Shown: positions 32,550 through 45,929, numbered from the stretch's first letter. The stretch is 64,000 bases of DNA from Medicago truncatula (GCF_003473485.1 NC_053044.1:35282091-35346090), one strand, 5' to 3'. Made by a program: numbers and translations. The notes: a model not told the origin generated them from the sequence alone.

Positions 32550-34746
32550 ATGAAAGGCAAAAATAACAAAAGCATTTCCATTTTCTTTGTTGTTTTCTCC
32601 CTATTCCTCTTTGGTGTCTTCATGTACAATGAAGACGTTAAGTCAATAGCGGAGTTTTCATTCTCGAGTATCAAATACAAAACTCAAGAAATCCAAGAAG
32701 AAAAATCTGAACCAGACAATTCTGTTCAAAGAGATGGCAAAAACTCTGAGGTTAAGGATTCTGAGGAAATCCAAGAACCGGTTAATTTGAAAGACGTTGT
32801 GTTAACGAAGAAAAACGAAGGTGAAGAAGAAAAAGAAGAGAAGATTGTGTTACCTCAAGAAGATTGTGATTTGTTTACAGGGAAATGGGTTCTTGATAAT
32901 GTGACACATCCTTTATACAAAGAAGAACAATGTGAATTTCTTACTTCACAAGTTACATGCATGAAGAATGGAAGAAGTGATTCTTTGTATCAGAATTGGA
33001 GGTGGCAGCCAAGAGATTGTTCTTTACCGAAGTAAGCACATTAAAATTCTTTACATTTTTCAAATTTCTTGTTTTAGTTTGATAGTGTTGTTAATGTTGA
33101 TTACATTTGTATAAACTTGTTATTAAGGTTCAAACCAAGAGTTCTACTTGAGAAGCTTAGAGGGAAGAGGCTTATGTTTGTTGGAGACTCATTGAATAGG
33201 AACCAATGGGAATCAATGATTTGTTTGGTTCAATCTGTTATTCCTCAAAGCAAAAAGAGCTTGAACAAAACTGGTTCTCTCTCTATTTTCAGAATTGAGG
33301 TTTGTCTTCTTTAACTTTTTCTCTTTGTGGTCAAAAGTAGGGAATATATTGATGCCAACATAATGATTAATCACAAGTATAATTCTAGCCTAATAAAATG
33401 TTCCTCATGATTAATGATGACACACTAAGGTTAAAAAAGAATGAAAATACAAAACCTGATCAGTGTTGCTATTAGACCACAATTGATGGACTGATTGATG
33501 ATTATTTCATGTTTGTTTGATCTATAAAGCCCTTTTGAAAAACCGAACTTCATTTCGAATCGGTGAGATCTCAAGGTCATGATTCAACTACCGTAATTGA
33601 ACCACTTAAATAACCAAACCATAGTAATGATCGATTCAAAGTTCAATCAATTGAATCGTTTGGTTCGGTTCGAGTTTTAAAACATCAATACAAAGTTACA
33701 TGTTTACTAATATGAAATTGGAATATTGTTGCAATATATAGTAATTGAGGAAGGCATGTTGTGGGCCATTGAAATTGACTAGCTAGCGGAATTGTTTGTG
33801 TGTGTGCAGGACTACAATGCTACTGTGGAATTCTACTGGTCACCATTCCTTGTAGAGTCAAATTCAGATGATCCAAAGTTGCACAGTATATTGAACCGTA
33901 TAATCATGCCTGAATCAATTGAAAAGCATGGTGTGCATTGGAAAAATGTGGACTACCTTATTTTTAACACATACATATGGTGGATGAATACTGGCACGAT
34001 GAAAGTCCTGTAAGCAAACACAACATTATATTACATTGGACTTTATAATAAGTATCTTATTTTTGGAGCAAATTAATGAAACTTATTTGTGTGTTTCTCA
34101 TGTTTAAGGCGAGGGTCGTTTGATGAAGGATCCAAGGAGTACGATGAAGTCCCTAGACCGATAGCATATAGGAGAGTCCTTGAGACATGGTCAAGATTTG
34201 TAGATAATAACATTGATCCAAATCGCACCAAAGTTTTCTTCAACAGCATGTCCCCTCTTCATATCAAGTAAATAATTATCAGATCTTAATTTCTTCAGTT
34301 TCTAGCTTATAGTTTTTCACTTTTTGTGTTAACTTATGGACTATACATGAATTGTGACATTTATGATATGATTTTTTACTAATATTTGACCTTTTAGGAG
34401 CGAGGATTGGAACAATCCAAATGGAATAAAATGTGCAAAGGAAACTACACCAATTCTCAACATGTCTACTCCAGTACAAGTAGGCACAGATCATCGTCTT
34501 TTTGTCATTGCTAAAAATGTGACAAAATCAACAAAAGTGAAAGTGGATTTTATATACATCACCAAATTATCAGAATATAGAAAAGATGCACATACTTCTG
34601 TTTACACAATACGTCAAGGCAAAGTGTTAACTCCAGAGCAACAAGCTAACCCTGCTACTTATGCAGATTGTATCCATTGGTGTTTACCAGGGTTACCTGA
34701 TACATGGAATGAGTTGCTTTATACACGTATCGTCTCTCTTTCTTGA
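32550..34746 (+). CDS. Trichome birefringence-like (TBL) polysaccharide O-acetyltransferase
   Basis: Exons 32550-33031, 33128-33299, 33810-34009, 34109-34267 and 34398-34746, all GT-AG, give 453 residues. Residues about 8-26 ([18 protein letters not shown]) form a signal anchor for a type II Golgi protein. A charged, Glu/Lys-rich stem follows to about 105. Then come the TBL domain (CDLFTGKWV, with YKEEQCEF) and the DUF231/PC-esterase domain: GDS motif with Ser182 ([11 protein letters not shown]), NTYIWWM, and the distal D428-x-x-H431 ([20 protein letters not shown]). The Ser-His-Asp triad is the catalytic set of the family. The WWM, RGSFDE and FFNSMSP segments resemble the ESK1/TBL29 xylan acetyltransferase clade, so transfer of acetyl groups to xylan in secondary walls is the likely role; the exact polysaccharide is inferred. 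ATG chosen because it precedes the signal anchor and begins the conserved-style N-terminus. Confidence 0.93.
33530..33690. repeat. Fold-back element in TBL intron 2
   Basis: AAAACCGAAC on the left and GTTTGGTTCGGTTCGAGTTTT on the right are inverted, with mirrored GATTCAA / TTGAATC motifs inside. It is probably a small MITE. No target duplication identified. Confidence 0.4.
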
Positions 34747-35312
34747 CCAACAAGGCAACCATGAATAGATATATTCGTGACACTTTTTTTGTTACTTTGT
34801 TTTTTTCTTCTCTGTTTTAGCTTTTGTTAGTTTTGTCTATGTAATTCTTGTAACTTTTTCTTTGGAATTTTTATTTTTAGCTTTCTGTTTTTGTTTTGCT
34901 GAGCTCTAAAGTAGAGCAAGCACCTCAATTGTACAATGAATGCAGAATGCATCAAAAAGAAAATAAGGTAATTTACACATTGTAAGTGACTGAACATTGG
35001 CGCAATAATATTTTTCTTAAGAGCTTGGTTGAATTATGCTCCAAGGAAAAAATTTGAGGAAAGGAAACAATATATTACAACGGATTTGGATCATCCGAAG
35101 TGAATAAAGGTTGTTATTGTACGTGATTTGTTAATGTACCTACAATATTTATATAATTTATTAATTAACGTGATATTCCTCAATCTTCACTCTAAGGTGA
35201 GTTGTTCGCTTTAGAGGAGCTGGATCCTTTTACAACTACATGATATCACGAGAGAAAAAAATTCAGAAAATATTCCACATAATATATTTATCTTGTTACA
35301 ACAAGATTCAAC
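34747..35312. other. TBL 3' flank and spacer
   Basis: T-rich 3'UTR of the TBL gene, then AT-rich spacer. Nothing else recognised. Confidence 0.4.
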
Positions 35313-35358
35313 AAAGATCAAAACTTTCTTTAAAAAAAAAAAAAAAAAGATCAAAACT
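35313..35358 (+). repeat. Micro-insertion with A-tail, 13-bp direct repeats
   Basis: AAAGATCAAAACT at 35313-35325 and 35346-35358 flanks 20 nt: TTCTTT followed by an A-run. Confidence 0.55.
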
Positions 35359-35419
35359 GTGAAGGCATGAGCCCCCAACAACATTGTATGTGGCTCCGCC
35401 CCTTGGATTTTCTGAATTA

Positions 35420-36470
35420 ATCCTCAACCCACCACACTACATATCTTGCCTCCCTTCCAACTATTCACAACTGCTTCAGAGTCGATACAAAGTTCCATAG
35501 CCCGGAACTCTATCAACCGAGCCAATTGTAACCCTTCAAACATGAATGCATTTCAGCAGCGAATGCATTTCAGCAGCAAATGCATTACAGGCCCCAAGGA
35601 ACTTAGTGAAGCCACATATCCAATTACCGGAAATCCCGCAATAAGCCTCCACAGCCTGACTTCAATCTGCTTTTACTCGCACCATCCGTATTTAATTTAA
35701 CCCATCCCATTGGAGGGGTAGTCCATCTAGTGAAAAGCTGCTGTTTGGGGATATCATGCAGCTTATTATTATGCAACGCAATATCATAATGACTTTGCTG
35801 AACTACAATCCACGGTTTGTGAGGTCTCACAAAATCCAAACTATGCAAATCCTTGTTCCTCCAAAACCAAAGAAGATGACAAGCTACAGCCCAATATTCC
35901 TTCCAATCAAAATGAGACTTGCAAATTGGAGAATTAGTCATATTTAGCTCAATCCAACCGACGCATCAGGTCCACACCAAAAACCAATCTCTAGCTTCCA
36001 ATGGGACAATCCTTTTGTACATGTAAAATTGTTTCCGCTTCAGTTTCACAATGCACACCCCATGGACTCCCAATTCTCAATTTGCTTTTCTGAAAATAGG
36101 TCATTGATCATTCATGCAAAACAATCCAAATAAAAAACTTGGACTCTTTCTTGACCACATTTTCATTCATGTTTCCCCTATCATACTTACCTCTTAGCAA
36201 AGAACATCACAACTTAGTATCATTGCTCCAGAGCTCCCACCCAAGCTTCATAAGACAAGCATCGTTTATAACCTCCAATCATCTCAACCCAAGACCCCCA
36301 AATTTCTTTGCTATCATCACTTGCATACAATTCACAGAATGAAATTTTTCTTCCATCTTCTAAATCACCCCAAATAAAAGAGCATTGAATTCTTTGAATC
36401 TCATCCAAACAAGATGCAATTCTCATAAGGTATACAACAAAATTTAAACATGTGTAGAATCTCAAAGTGT
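35420..36470 (-). mobile_element. LINE remnant, minus strand: RT end, zf-RVT and RNase H
   Basis: Reading 36465 downward, 36465-36330 gives ASCLDEIQRIQCSFIWGDLE (end of the RT thumb region). Next, 36180-36000 gives the zinc-binding region (WGVHCETEAETILHVQKDCP). Then 35941-35624 gives WAVACHLLWFWRNKDLHSLD and WVKLNTDGASKSRLKSGCGG (RNase H start), with more RNase H in other frames to about 35430. Frameshifts and stops throughout show an old copy. Domain order matches plant LINE ORF2. Confidence 0.8.
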
Positions 36471-36860
36471 AATAACTTACATATCTCTGAAAAGTCTAAA
36501 AACAAAATTGAACAATTTTTTTTATAATAATCTCTTCCCCTTTTAATCTCACAAAATTGATATGTTCACGTTGATGCTGTGCGTATAAACAGAATTTAAA
36601 TAAAAAATATGCTGCCATATGATTTTACAAAATTGTAAAAGAATCAAAAAGAAAAACATAAACTAGAATCATAATTCACCATAAACAGTCACTTCATTAG
36701 ATTTCAATCTTGTTAAAACTTACAAAGCAACCGAACCAAGTAAAAATCAAAATAAGCATATTAAATCATTATATTATAAGGAACAATAACATGTTCCAAA
36801 TACTTAGCTAAACAATAATACACAAAAGAGTGCTACTTCTTCTTCTCTTCTTCTTCTTCA

Positions 36861-37468
<608 letters not shown>

Positions 37469-37559
37469 GGCATTTCCTTTGTGCCCGTTTTTGGGGTATC
37501 CCCTTTCCAGTCTCACAATTTCGCTTTCACCAGCTAGGTAAGCTACTTCTGGGAGTTAA

Positions 37560-37740
37560 TATTATCTAATTGTTCTTTGTTTGTATGTGTATTAAATTTG
37601 ATTTTGTATATTGCAAGACAAGTTAGTAATATTAATTAATGGTATGTTTAGAAAAAAAATAAATGTATCTAATAATTTAAAAATGGGTTTACATATAGAG
37701 ATAAAAATAAAATTAAATGGGTACTTAGGACAAAGGAGTA
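37560..37740 (+). mobile_element. Left-truncated Stowaway MITE
   Basis: From TTTGTTTGTATGTGTATTAA to ACTTAGGACAAAGGAGTA this parallels the right two thirds of the Stowaway at 30685-30963. The left terminus is missing. Confidence 0.65.
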
Positions 37741-37959
37741 ATAATAATTATCCTTTGAGGCAAAATCAGATTATTATATTCATTTATTTTGATCACATAA
37801 AATTTTTGTGGGTAGTTTTGCTATTTCTCTAATAATCTTTTTTTATTTTGAAACGGTAAGATTGATTTTGGGTGATAATAGATGGGGGTAACATGCTAAC
37901 ATTAGAGCAAGTAGGGAAATTTTAATCTTATTTCAAGTTAAATTTGGTTTAAAAAGAAT

Positions 37960-38810
37960 TTTCACAAGAGTGTGTTAGTTGGGGTTAATGTAGCAAAGTT
38001 TTGGTTGGCGAAGGTTATTGTTGTTCTAAGTTGTATAATTGATCAATCCATTTTGGTTATTTGAGTCTCCTTATTCGTGGTAATTATCGTCAATTATCTT
38101 TTTTGTATCCCTTGATTGATGGTATCCGGAAACATTTATCTGGTTGGAAGAGTAAAAACTTATCCATGGATGATCAACTTGTTCTTAATAAATATGTTTT
38201 GTTTTCGCTTCCGCTTTATTTTCTTTCTTTCTTCAAGACTCCCACAAGTATCATTTTATCAATTGAATCCTTTTTTTTTTTTAATTCATTTTTTGTGTTT
38301 GTACGAGTGTGGGGTGAGGATAAGCACAAAAATTCATTGGGTCTGTTAAGGCATGGTTTGTTCTGATAGGGAATCAGGCGGCTTGGGGTTTGAAGGGTTA
38401 GTGAATTTAATTTGATGTTGTTGAGAAAGTAGTGTTGGAAATTGTATGTTGATCAAGTTAGGTTGAGGTGTAAAGTGTTGGTAGCTAAATACGAGGTTAA
38501 GGGTGATCGTGTCTAGGGGGTAGTAAGGAATCTGGTTGTTGGAAGGATTTATGTGGCGTTGGAGAGGGTGTAGGTGTGCATAATGATATGTGGTTCATGG
38601 ACGGTGTGTGTGCCCAAGGTTGGTAATGGAGAAAACACGTCCTTTTGGACAGATCCATGGTTAAATGGAGGTATTTACATTTTCAATTTAGTCGTTTAGG
38701 TTCACTGCATGTTCACGAGGTTGTGGGATTGAGGAATCCATTAATTAATTTTTTTAATATGATTTTTTTGTAGCATTGGGTTTTGCGTTTCGTGGTGGTT
38801 GAGAATTTGT
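37960..38810 (+). mobile_element. LINE reverse-transcriptase remnant
   Basis: Around 38045-38260 the plus strand reads YLSLLIRGNYRQLSF, PLIDGIRKHLSGWKSKNLSM, then DDQLVLNKYVLFSLPLYFLS and FFKTPTSIILSIES, the thumb region of plant LINE RT. Later pieces in shifted frames, such as NGENTSFWTDPWLNG (about 38628-38672), fit the segment before the zinc-binding domain. Stops and frameshifts make it a pseudogene. Confidence 0.8.
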
Positions 38811-39297
38811 AGTATCTTACATTGTGATGTTTGTATGCATGCTTTGATATTTGGTGGTTTGCATTTATTCTCAAAGAACACTTGTCATTGGAGATAAACA
38901 TAGACATACAACACTAAACAACGAAGCAAAAAGTGTTGTCTATAGATAAAACATCTAGAAGAAAACTCATACATCAAAGACTAAATCCGAAAAACCAACA
39001 AAAGACATCACCTAACGGAGAATCACCATTAAAACCAAAAAATTATAACACCAAAAACAAAGACACATCAACACATATAAAAATAAACATATCATGAGCC
39101 AACAAAGACAACACAAGAAATAAAGGTTTTATTACCATGTAAATAACTAAACTCTTTCAAAAAAAATAAATAAATAACTAAACTATTTAGTATTTTTTAA
39201 AAATTGTTTAATTAGACTAAAAAATTATAATGGAGTCCCTGAATTTGTTTAAATTGTTTGTTTTGACTACTTTTTAATGAAGTCCACGAACTTTTAA
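38811..39297. other. Gene-free spacer
   Basis: A-rich sequence without recognisable frames. It contains the micro-insertion at 39140-39184. Confidence 0.4.
39140..39184 (+). repeat. Micro-insertion with A-tail, 14-bp direct repeats
   Basis: TAAATAACTAAACT at 39140-39153 and 39171-39184 flanks 17 nt: CTTTC followed by an A-rich run. Confidence 0.55.
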
Positions 39298-39696
39298 ATA
39301 GTTTTCCGCACAATTCACTCGTCATTTCAAAGCTCCAATATAAACATAATAACAAAGTGTGCTACTACTTTTTTTTTTTTTTTAAGTACACTATCCTTTC
39401 AACACCAACTTGTTAAATATTAAGAGAATATCAAATATGATGATGATCAACATGATTGACTATTGACAATAGGAAGAGGAAGATGAAAGATATGACACTA
39501 AAATAAAAAAATATAATTTTGGTAAATTAAAAAATTATTAAACATGTTAAACAAAAGTTAACGGAAAAACATAATCCGGTTCAAAATATAAAATTCAACA
39601 TCATTGAAAGGAGAATTGTGTGTGTTTTGAAAGACATGTGAGAGAGTTGTAATATCATAATCTTTGAAGGGAGGGGAAGTAATTTACTTATAAAAT

Positions 39697-39860
39697 AAAG
39701 TGCACAACGTCTCGTAAGTCCTAACTCAACTTATAAAAATGCCGAAATTGTTAGGCCAGATGTAATAACCGGGGTTCGAACTCCGGCACCTCCACTTTGT
39801 GTGTGTGTTTATGATGGTTTTGCCATCTCTTCTATCTACCAAAAAAAAAAAAATGCACAA
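39697..39860 (+). mobile_element. tRNA-derived SINE upstream of L10a
   Basis: Left repeat AAAGTGCACAAC at 39697-39708, right repeat AAATGCACAAC after the A-run at about 39851-39861. B box GGGGTTCGAACTCC at 39771-39784. Orthologous to the SINE at 23523-23659 through the segment duplication. Confidence 0.8.
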
Positions 39861-39945
39861 CTGCACATGAGTGGGGTGTTAAAACTAAGGGTGCAAATAT
39901 TATTACCTAAAACAACAACCAATTAGACATCAAACTCTCAGGTCC

Positions 39946-40007
39946 GGCCCATTCCAAATCCATCACTACCTTCATGCTATAAACTCCCTCCTCTGCCGCT
40001 AGGGTTT
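39946..40007 (+). promoter_or_regulatory. Site II and telo-box elements of the L10a promoter
   Basis: GGCCCA (39946-39951, complement TGGGCC, site II) is followed by TAGGGTTT (40000-40007, complement AAACCCTA, telo box) 56 bases before the ATG. This pair is the hallmark of co-regulated plant ribosomal protein genes. Both motifs are missing from the duplicate at 23119-23898. Confidence 0.6.
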
Positions 40008-40062
40008 TGTTTCTCTGCTCCTACCATTTTGCTTTGTAGCAGAAGCCACCGATTCAACCAAA

Positions 40063-43000
40063 ATGAGGTACGTAAACTATTAAATCGATTCTTATTACCA
40101 TCTAATTTATGCTTTCTGATTCAATATTATAGTAAAATCGTTGTTAAATAATGTAATTGAAAATAATGTTTTTTTTTCTTTTTCTTTTCTGATTGATTTG
40201 TGTTTGATGGATTTGTAGTAAGCTTCAAAGTGAGGCAGTGAGAGAAGCAATCTCAGGAATCATGGCTGATTCCAAAGAGAAGAATCGCAAGTTTGTTGAG
40301 ACCATTGAACTTCAAATTGGTCTCAAGAACTACGACCCGCAAAAAGATAAGCGTTTCAGTGGCTCCGTCAAGTTGCCTCATATCCCTCGTCCTAAGATGA
40401 AGCTTTGTATGCTCGGAGATGCCCAACACGTTGAAGAGGTATATATCTCTCCGCTGATCTTAGCATTATTGTTTCATTCCAATTTAATGTGTTTTTTTTT
40501 TATGTAACTATTGTTTGGTATCATTTGATGATTTGTTTATTGTTAGAATGATACAATGCTTTTGAAATAGGATTTAATTTGTATTCATCGACACGTGCAT
40601 TCAATCAATCAATTTACGATACATAGATATTTGTGGATGTATTTTTACAATGAGATTAGAATATCATCATTTGCAATGGTGTGTATATAAGATAAAGTAT
40701 ATCTGTCAAATCCTAATAAAAATCAGTGGTGCTATATAACTGTGAGCTGTATCAGTTGTTCACTTCATTGTCATCCTAAAAGGGTTTCAGCAGTTTTGCT
40801 GAGCCGAGAGAGTAGGGCAGTGATTATAATGAGAGAGGTCTCGAGTGGGAATGCCCAATGTCATTGATTGATATATATTGTACCACTTTGTTCTAAATTT
40901 CCAACAAAAACAAAAACACCAACTTGAAGTTCAGAACTTGAAGGTGCCGCCAAACCCTTTTCATCTAAGGGTTCGGTTTGGTATCTCATGTCCTGTCTTC
41001 GTCTTTTTTCTCCTTTTCTTTTTTCGTACTTCCCTTCTGTTGAATTGGGTTTTTCTCACTGTGACAGATTTTTCATAATTTACACTTGATATGAGCCCTG
41101 CTCCCATATGATTTTCCTTTGTTATGTTTATGAGTGATGGGCACTTTTATTTTCAATTTTTCTTAGTCTTTTCTGTACTTAAAGAGTGTTTGTTTTTGGC
41201 ACTGATCCAATTTCTGATGGGGAAACACATATTGTTTTCTTCTTGAAGATTTGGTGCGTACATAAAAAGCTTGATTATAGCTTCTGCTTGTAACTGATTA
41301 ACACAATTTCCTTTTTAAAAAAAAAATGAAGGATCTGAATGTTTTCAGAAAAACGGTGGGTTTGTTATAATTAGGCAGCGGCCAGACAACCGTAGAGATG
41401 GAATCCACAGATGCTGATTTTTTTTTATCTCACCATACTACTAAATCCATCTCATATTATTTTATAGGGTCTTGTTAACCAATGCCCTTAGGGCTCTAGT
41501 TAAGGATTCAAATATAGAAATAATTTACAAGTTTTATGTAGACAAAGTTACTTTTTAAACTTTCAATGTGTTGAATATATCATTCGCAAGATAAAATATA
41601 TTATAACATTTCCCTTGGGGCACTTAGTTAACATTTCCCTATTTTATATCATTATAACTTAAATCCAAATTACTAGACAAGCAATTAACGACTATTAGGA
41701 TTACTTGCTTTTTAAACTCTTTTGAAAACACTACACTGCCACTGCCACTCATGAATTTGTACCATATATGATAAAACTATTCATACTGAATAGCAATGTT
41801 CTTTGATAGCATTTTTGTTTATTCTTCGATAGCTAAAAAGATACGACCATTACAATTATCAAACTGTTTTATGAATATTCAAGTGGGTGTTGTGGTTTAT
41901 CACAAGTTCAAATACTCATGATCATTGCTTTATTTTTATAGATCTTATCTTTGTTTTTTCCTTCCAGTTTAGTTTTGCGATTTTTGTTGGCATAATTTAG
42001 GAATTTTACTATTTTTGTAATTTGTTCAAATGATACAATGCTTCTGAAGTTCTATAACCTAATTGTGATATCACTGTTCAGGAAAGTGTTGTTATTATGT
42101 AGGTTCAGCATTGCTGGTTTATATTTTGTGATTTTGTATATAATTAAATGTATAATGGTAAATAGTTAGAACTAAGAAGTTCTGCTTTTAAAATGACAAA
42201 TAAGTTATTTCATAAGGATTACTTGTTTTCAGAACATAAAATAATAATGCTCTTCTGTAATTATCCTTCCAGTTTTTGCCTTGTCATTTGTGTTTAATCT
42301 ATCTCTCCAATTTGCAGGCAGAGAAGATAGGTTTGGAATCAATGGATGTTGAAGCCTTGAAGAAGCTCAACAAAAATAAGAAGTTGGTGAAAAAGCTAGC
42401 CAAGAAGTACCATGCTTTCTTAGCTTCTGAGGCAGTCATTAAGCAGATTCCTCGTCTTTTGGGTCCTGGTCTCAACAAGGCAGGCATGTGTTTCTCTTGG
42501 TTTAAGTTTTACGTTTTTATTTTTTACCGGAAATATGTGTTTACCTTGGGTTCTGGAAACAGCCTCTTGTGTAAAATAGGGTAAGGCTGCATACAATACA
42601 CCAAATGGTCCGGACCCTGCATATGCGGGTGCTCTAGTGCACCGGGTTGCCCTTTATGTGTTTACCTTGTTTGTTTTGAATATTTTGTAATTATACGTTG
42701 TAGTCTATTTATCAATATCTTATCATTTACGCTGTAAATCTTTTGATTTTAAAGTACTAGTTTCCTAAAAATCTATGAAGTACTATACCATCTTTTGATA
42801 TCTTATTCATATCCTTCTAAGTGTTTCTTTTAATGAATTGCCTTGTTCGAAAAATATATTTTATTCCGTCCTTAAGATTTCAGAATTTAATTATGGCTTA
42901 AGTTGTTGAGATTTATGTTTTGCATGCATTACTTTACAGGGAAGTTCCCAACACTTGTCTCTCACCAAGAATCTCTCGAGGGAAAGGTCAATGAGACAAA

Positions 43001-43671
43001 AGCTATGGTGAAATTTCAGCTTAAGAAGGTGCTCTGTATGGGAGTAGCTGTGGGTAATGTTAGCATGGATGAAAAGCAAATCTTTCAAAATGTTCAACTC
43101 AGTGTTAACTTCCTTGTCTCCTTGTTGAAAAAGAACTGGCAGAATGTGAGTGTTCCTTTTATTTCATCATTGCCTAAACTCATTGCTCTGTTTGCTTCTA
43201 TTTTACCTTTATTTTGTAAGTTACAAGAAAGTATGATTTCTTAGATGCCGTCCGGTGAAATGGTAGCATGATGCTCTGCATCGTTTGTGCCTGCAACCTA
43301 ACATGCTTTCTTTCATCCGCACACATGTTTCCTTTATTTTTATTCCTTGAATTGCTGTAGTATCTGTGTACAAAATTTGACCTCAAATTAGGGATAAGTG
43401 GTTTGACAATTGCTTTTTTGATTTGCATCATGTTGAATGTGTTTGCTACGATAACTTTAGAGTGTATGCTAGTTCCCTAGTTGAAATTTTTTAACACTGA
43501 TTTACGGGCTTATTCTTTAAACTCTACTGCTATTTTTTGTTGTTTCTTCAATATCCTAGGAATATTCAGTATGAATGAACCAGACATTTATCTAATATAA
43601 CCTACTCTTGATTTCAGGTTCGGTGCTTGTATCTGAAGAGTTCAATGGGAAAATCTTACCGTGTCTTTTAA
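40063..43671 (+). CDS. RPL10A: 60S ribosomal protein L10a (uL1)
   Basis: Exons 40063-40067, 40219-40438, 42318-42483, 42940-43145 and 43618-43671 join into 216 residues, the usual plant length. The protein begins [13 protein letters not shown] and ends [11 protein letters not shown]. Internal segments such as [20 protein letters not shown] and [20 protein letters not shown] are the uL1 fold. uL1 forms the mobile L1 stalk of the large subunit, next to the E-site tRNA. The first coding exon is only ATGAG. Intron 3 (42484-42939) begins GC, not GT: only the join GCAG|GC...ACAG|GGAAG keeps the conserved LNKAGKFPTL. Introns 2 and 3 carry a MITE and a SINE. Other borders are GT-AG. Confidence 0.96.
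41467..41640. mobile_element. MITE, gctaacaagtgcc family, copy 3 (L10a intron 2)
   Basis: Starts GGGTCTTGTTAACCAATGCCC and continues TAGTTAAGGATTCAAATATAG, the inverted counterpart of the right end of the 56211-56387 copy. It ends GGGGCACTTAGTTAACATTT. No frame. Confidence 0.6.
42580..42654 (-). mobile_element. Au-like SINE fragment in L10a intron 3
   Basis: GGTAAGGCTGCATACAATAC followed by GGTCCGGACCCTGCATATGC and GGGTTGCCCTTT is the minus-strand form of the widespread plant Au-SINE type. It is a fragment without visible target duplication. Confidence 0.6.
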
Positions 43672-44290
43672 GGGAACTTATTTCCTATCTTTTTTCAATA
43701 TTTAAGTCAGTCATCTCCTTCAATACATTTGTCCGAATAGCTTGATAGAAACTTCGTCTTGTTACAATTTTGCTGGATTATTTATTGTTAAATTGTTGTT
43801 TTTATGTTTGAATATTTGATAATGTTAGTCGTGCTACTTTTTGTGCTTCTCATTTCCTGATGATTGTTATTTTTTGTGCTACTCATCTTGTTACAATGAA
43901 ATGAACAAATCTTTCAGCGAATCATGGGAGATGAACTGAAGATACACGCAAGTGTGAAAGATAACCATGCATGCTAAAATAACCCTGAATTAAGGTTGCC
44001 ATTTTGTTTTGTTTTAAGAACCTTGATATACTATAGATTGAACCCCTATTTTAAGTGTCTTGTGGTGGCAATTTTCATTGCTTCCAGACCAGTTTAAGTA
44101 TTTAATGCAAAATTATTTGCAAATAAATGTTGAGATAAAATTTAGAAAATTGTTTTTCTCACATTAAGTTTTTCTTAAAAACACATAGAAATGTTGTTTT
44201 TGCCTCCATTGATAGTTAACTATGGTTCGATTTTTTACCGTTCAACTTCAACATATACAACTTAAAAAATATCTTAATTGAAGCATTATA
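43672..44290. other. L10a 3' flank and spacer
   Basis: Probable 3'UTR to about 44110, then spacer. No frames or repeats recognised. Confidence 0.4.
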
Positions 44291-44335
44291 AATACAAGAC
44301 TTGTTTTTTTTTTAATCGAGAATACAAGACTTGTT
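44291..44335 (-). repeat. Micro-insertion, 15-bp direct repeats
   Basis: AATACAAGACTTGTT at 44291-44305 and 44321-44335 flanks 15 nt that on the minus strand read CTCGATT followed by an A-run. Confidence 0.6.
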
Positions 44336-44393
44336 ACTACGATAAATTTTAATTGGACGAAAGAAGGTAACAGTACTGCCTGGATCATTTACA

Positions 44394-45464
44394 GCATCTC
44401 CAATGGGAAGTTCTTAGTCCTTACTTAACGGTGATCACTCCTTGTTAAGGATCCTCCATTAAAGAAATAAAAAATGAGTCCTCATTAATGAATGGGCAAC
44501 TATACAAGGACCATATATCTTGAGCTATTAACGGGTCTCACGTTTAAAAGAAGTAATAAAAATGAGTTTTCATTAATGAATGAGCAACTATATCTCCTAT
44601 CTCCACTTAACGATCATTAAGAGGAAAAAAAAAAAGAGTAATCGTTTAAAAGAAGTAATAAAATATGTATTATTTGGTTCCATTTACAAAAGAAAATATA
44701 TTTTAATAATTAATAATTGTTTTAAATATTATTTTATCTATTTGTCATCAGTTTAAATAAAATGTAATTCATGCAAATTATTTATTAACGAAGAAATGTA
44801 TCTTTTTTTTTAAGAATGTAAAGTTATCTATTTGTAATCTGTTCTGAAGTCAGTTTAGGATTCGGTTGGTGTTCCGAATCGAGGTGGCTCTAAACTCAGG
44901 TTTACCTACTTAAAGAGAGAAGATAGGGTTTCGCCTCTCCTAAGTGTTTGCTGGTTCCAGACTCCAGTTGGCTGTCATTTCCAGAGGAGTTGGACTGCTT
45001 TCCACTGATAGTATCCAACAAGGAAATGAGTGAAGAGAGGAAAAGTTATCTCTAGCATATATTTATTTAACGCTTTCTTTTGATATCAATTGAACAGAGG
45101 CTTAGTTGTGTGATTCATATCCACCACGTACCGTTAATTTTTCCATTTTCAAATTATTAGCAAATGTGCCAGAAATTTAAGTTCATTCGAATAAATAATT
45201 TTTTTTATAATTTAATTTTTTTTTAAGGATTATAATTAAAATATTATGAGGTAATTTATAATTTAATAAATAAATTATTTTTGTTTAATGATGTAAAGTT
45301 AGTGGGATCTATTTAAGTATTTTTTATTAGAGTTCTTATTAGTGTACTTTTATTGGAGTCATTGAGTCCTTAATATATACTTTTATTAAAATATTACATA
45401 TAAGTGATCTCTAACGTGAGATCCATTTAAGGAGTCTTTATTAAAGAACTACCATTGTGGATGC
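44394..45464. mobile_element. TIR element of about 1.07 kb
   Basis: The left end GCATCTCCAATGGGAAGTTC and right end ACTACCATTGTGGATGC are inverted, and subterminal GGATCCTCCATTAAAG / CTTTATTAAAG motifs recur on both sides. Related ends (CATCTACAATGGGAGGT, CCCCATTGTA) occur near 9150-9215. No transposase. The target duplication is unclear. Confidence 0.5.
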
Positions 45465-45929
45465 TTTTAGTAGCACTCTCATATGTACTTGTAATCATCT
45501 ACTCCATTGAAAAAGGAAGAGTATGAGAATATAAAGGGTGAGAAGATGTACGCCGTAGATGCAAGTTTACAAACTTATTTAATGGTATAATTCTAAACAT
45601 TGAAAAATCCGAAATTTTAATCAATATTTTATTTCACGCAACCATTAATTAAGCAATTTAAGAATAAGTTCATATAGATCCACCCTAAAGAGGAACCAAC
45701 AACTAGAAACTAGAAGGAATGGTGAAAGAAGATAGTAAGTGGCAAAAGCAGAGTCGCAACGTAACCACGAAGTTAGAGACCGGGGTTTAAGAACCATAAT
45801 TGTTGGAGTATTGAGGAACATGTAGTGTTGAATTTCTCTAACGGAATGGTAATCATGAACTTTAAGATAACTCAGACTTATAGCAGTTCAATGACTTGTA
45901 GATTGTCTAGGAAGACAATATTGGCATTT
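45465..45929. other. Spacer
   Basis: No frame or repeat recognised. Confidence 0.35.

Larger units (their letters stand above)
39298..40199 (+). repeat. Parent copy of the duplicated L10a 5' segment
   Basis: Matches 23119-23898 over nearly its full length except the 5'UTR/core promoter part (39925-40059). It contains the intact L10a promoter, exon 1 and most of intron 1, so it is taken as the source copy. Confidence 0.9.
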
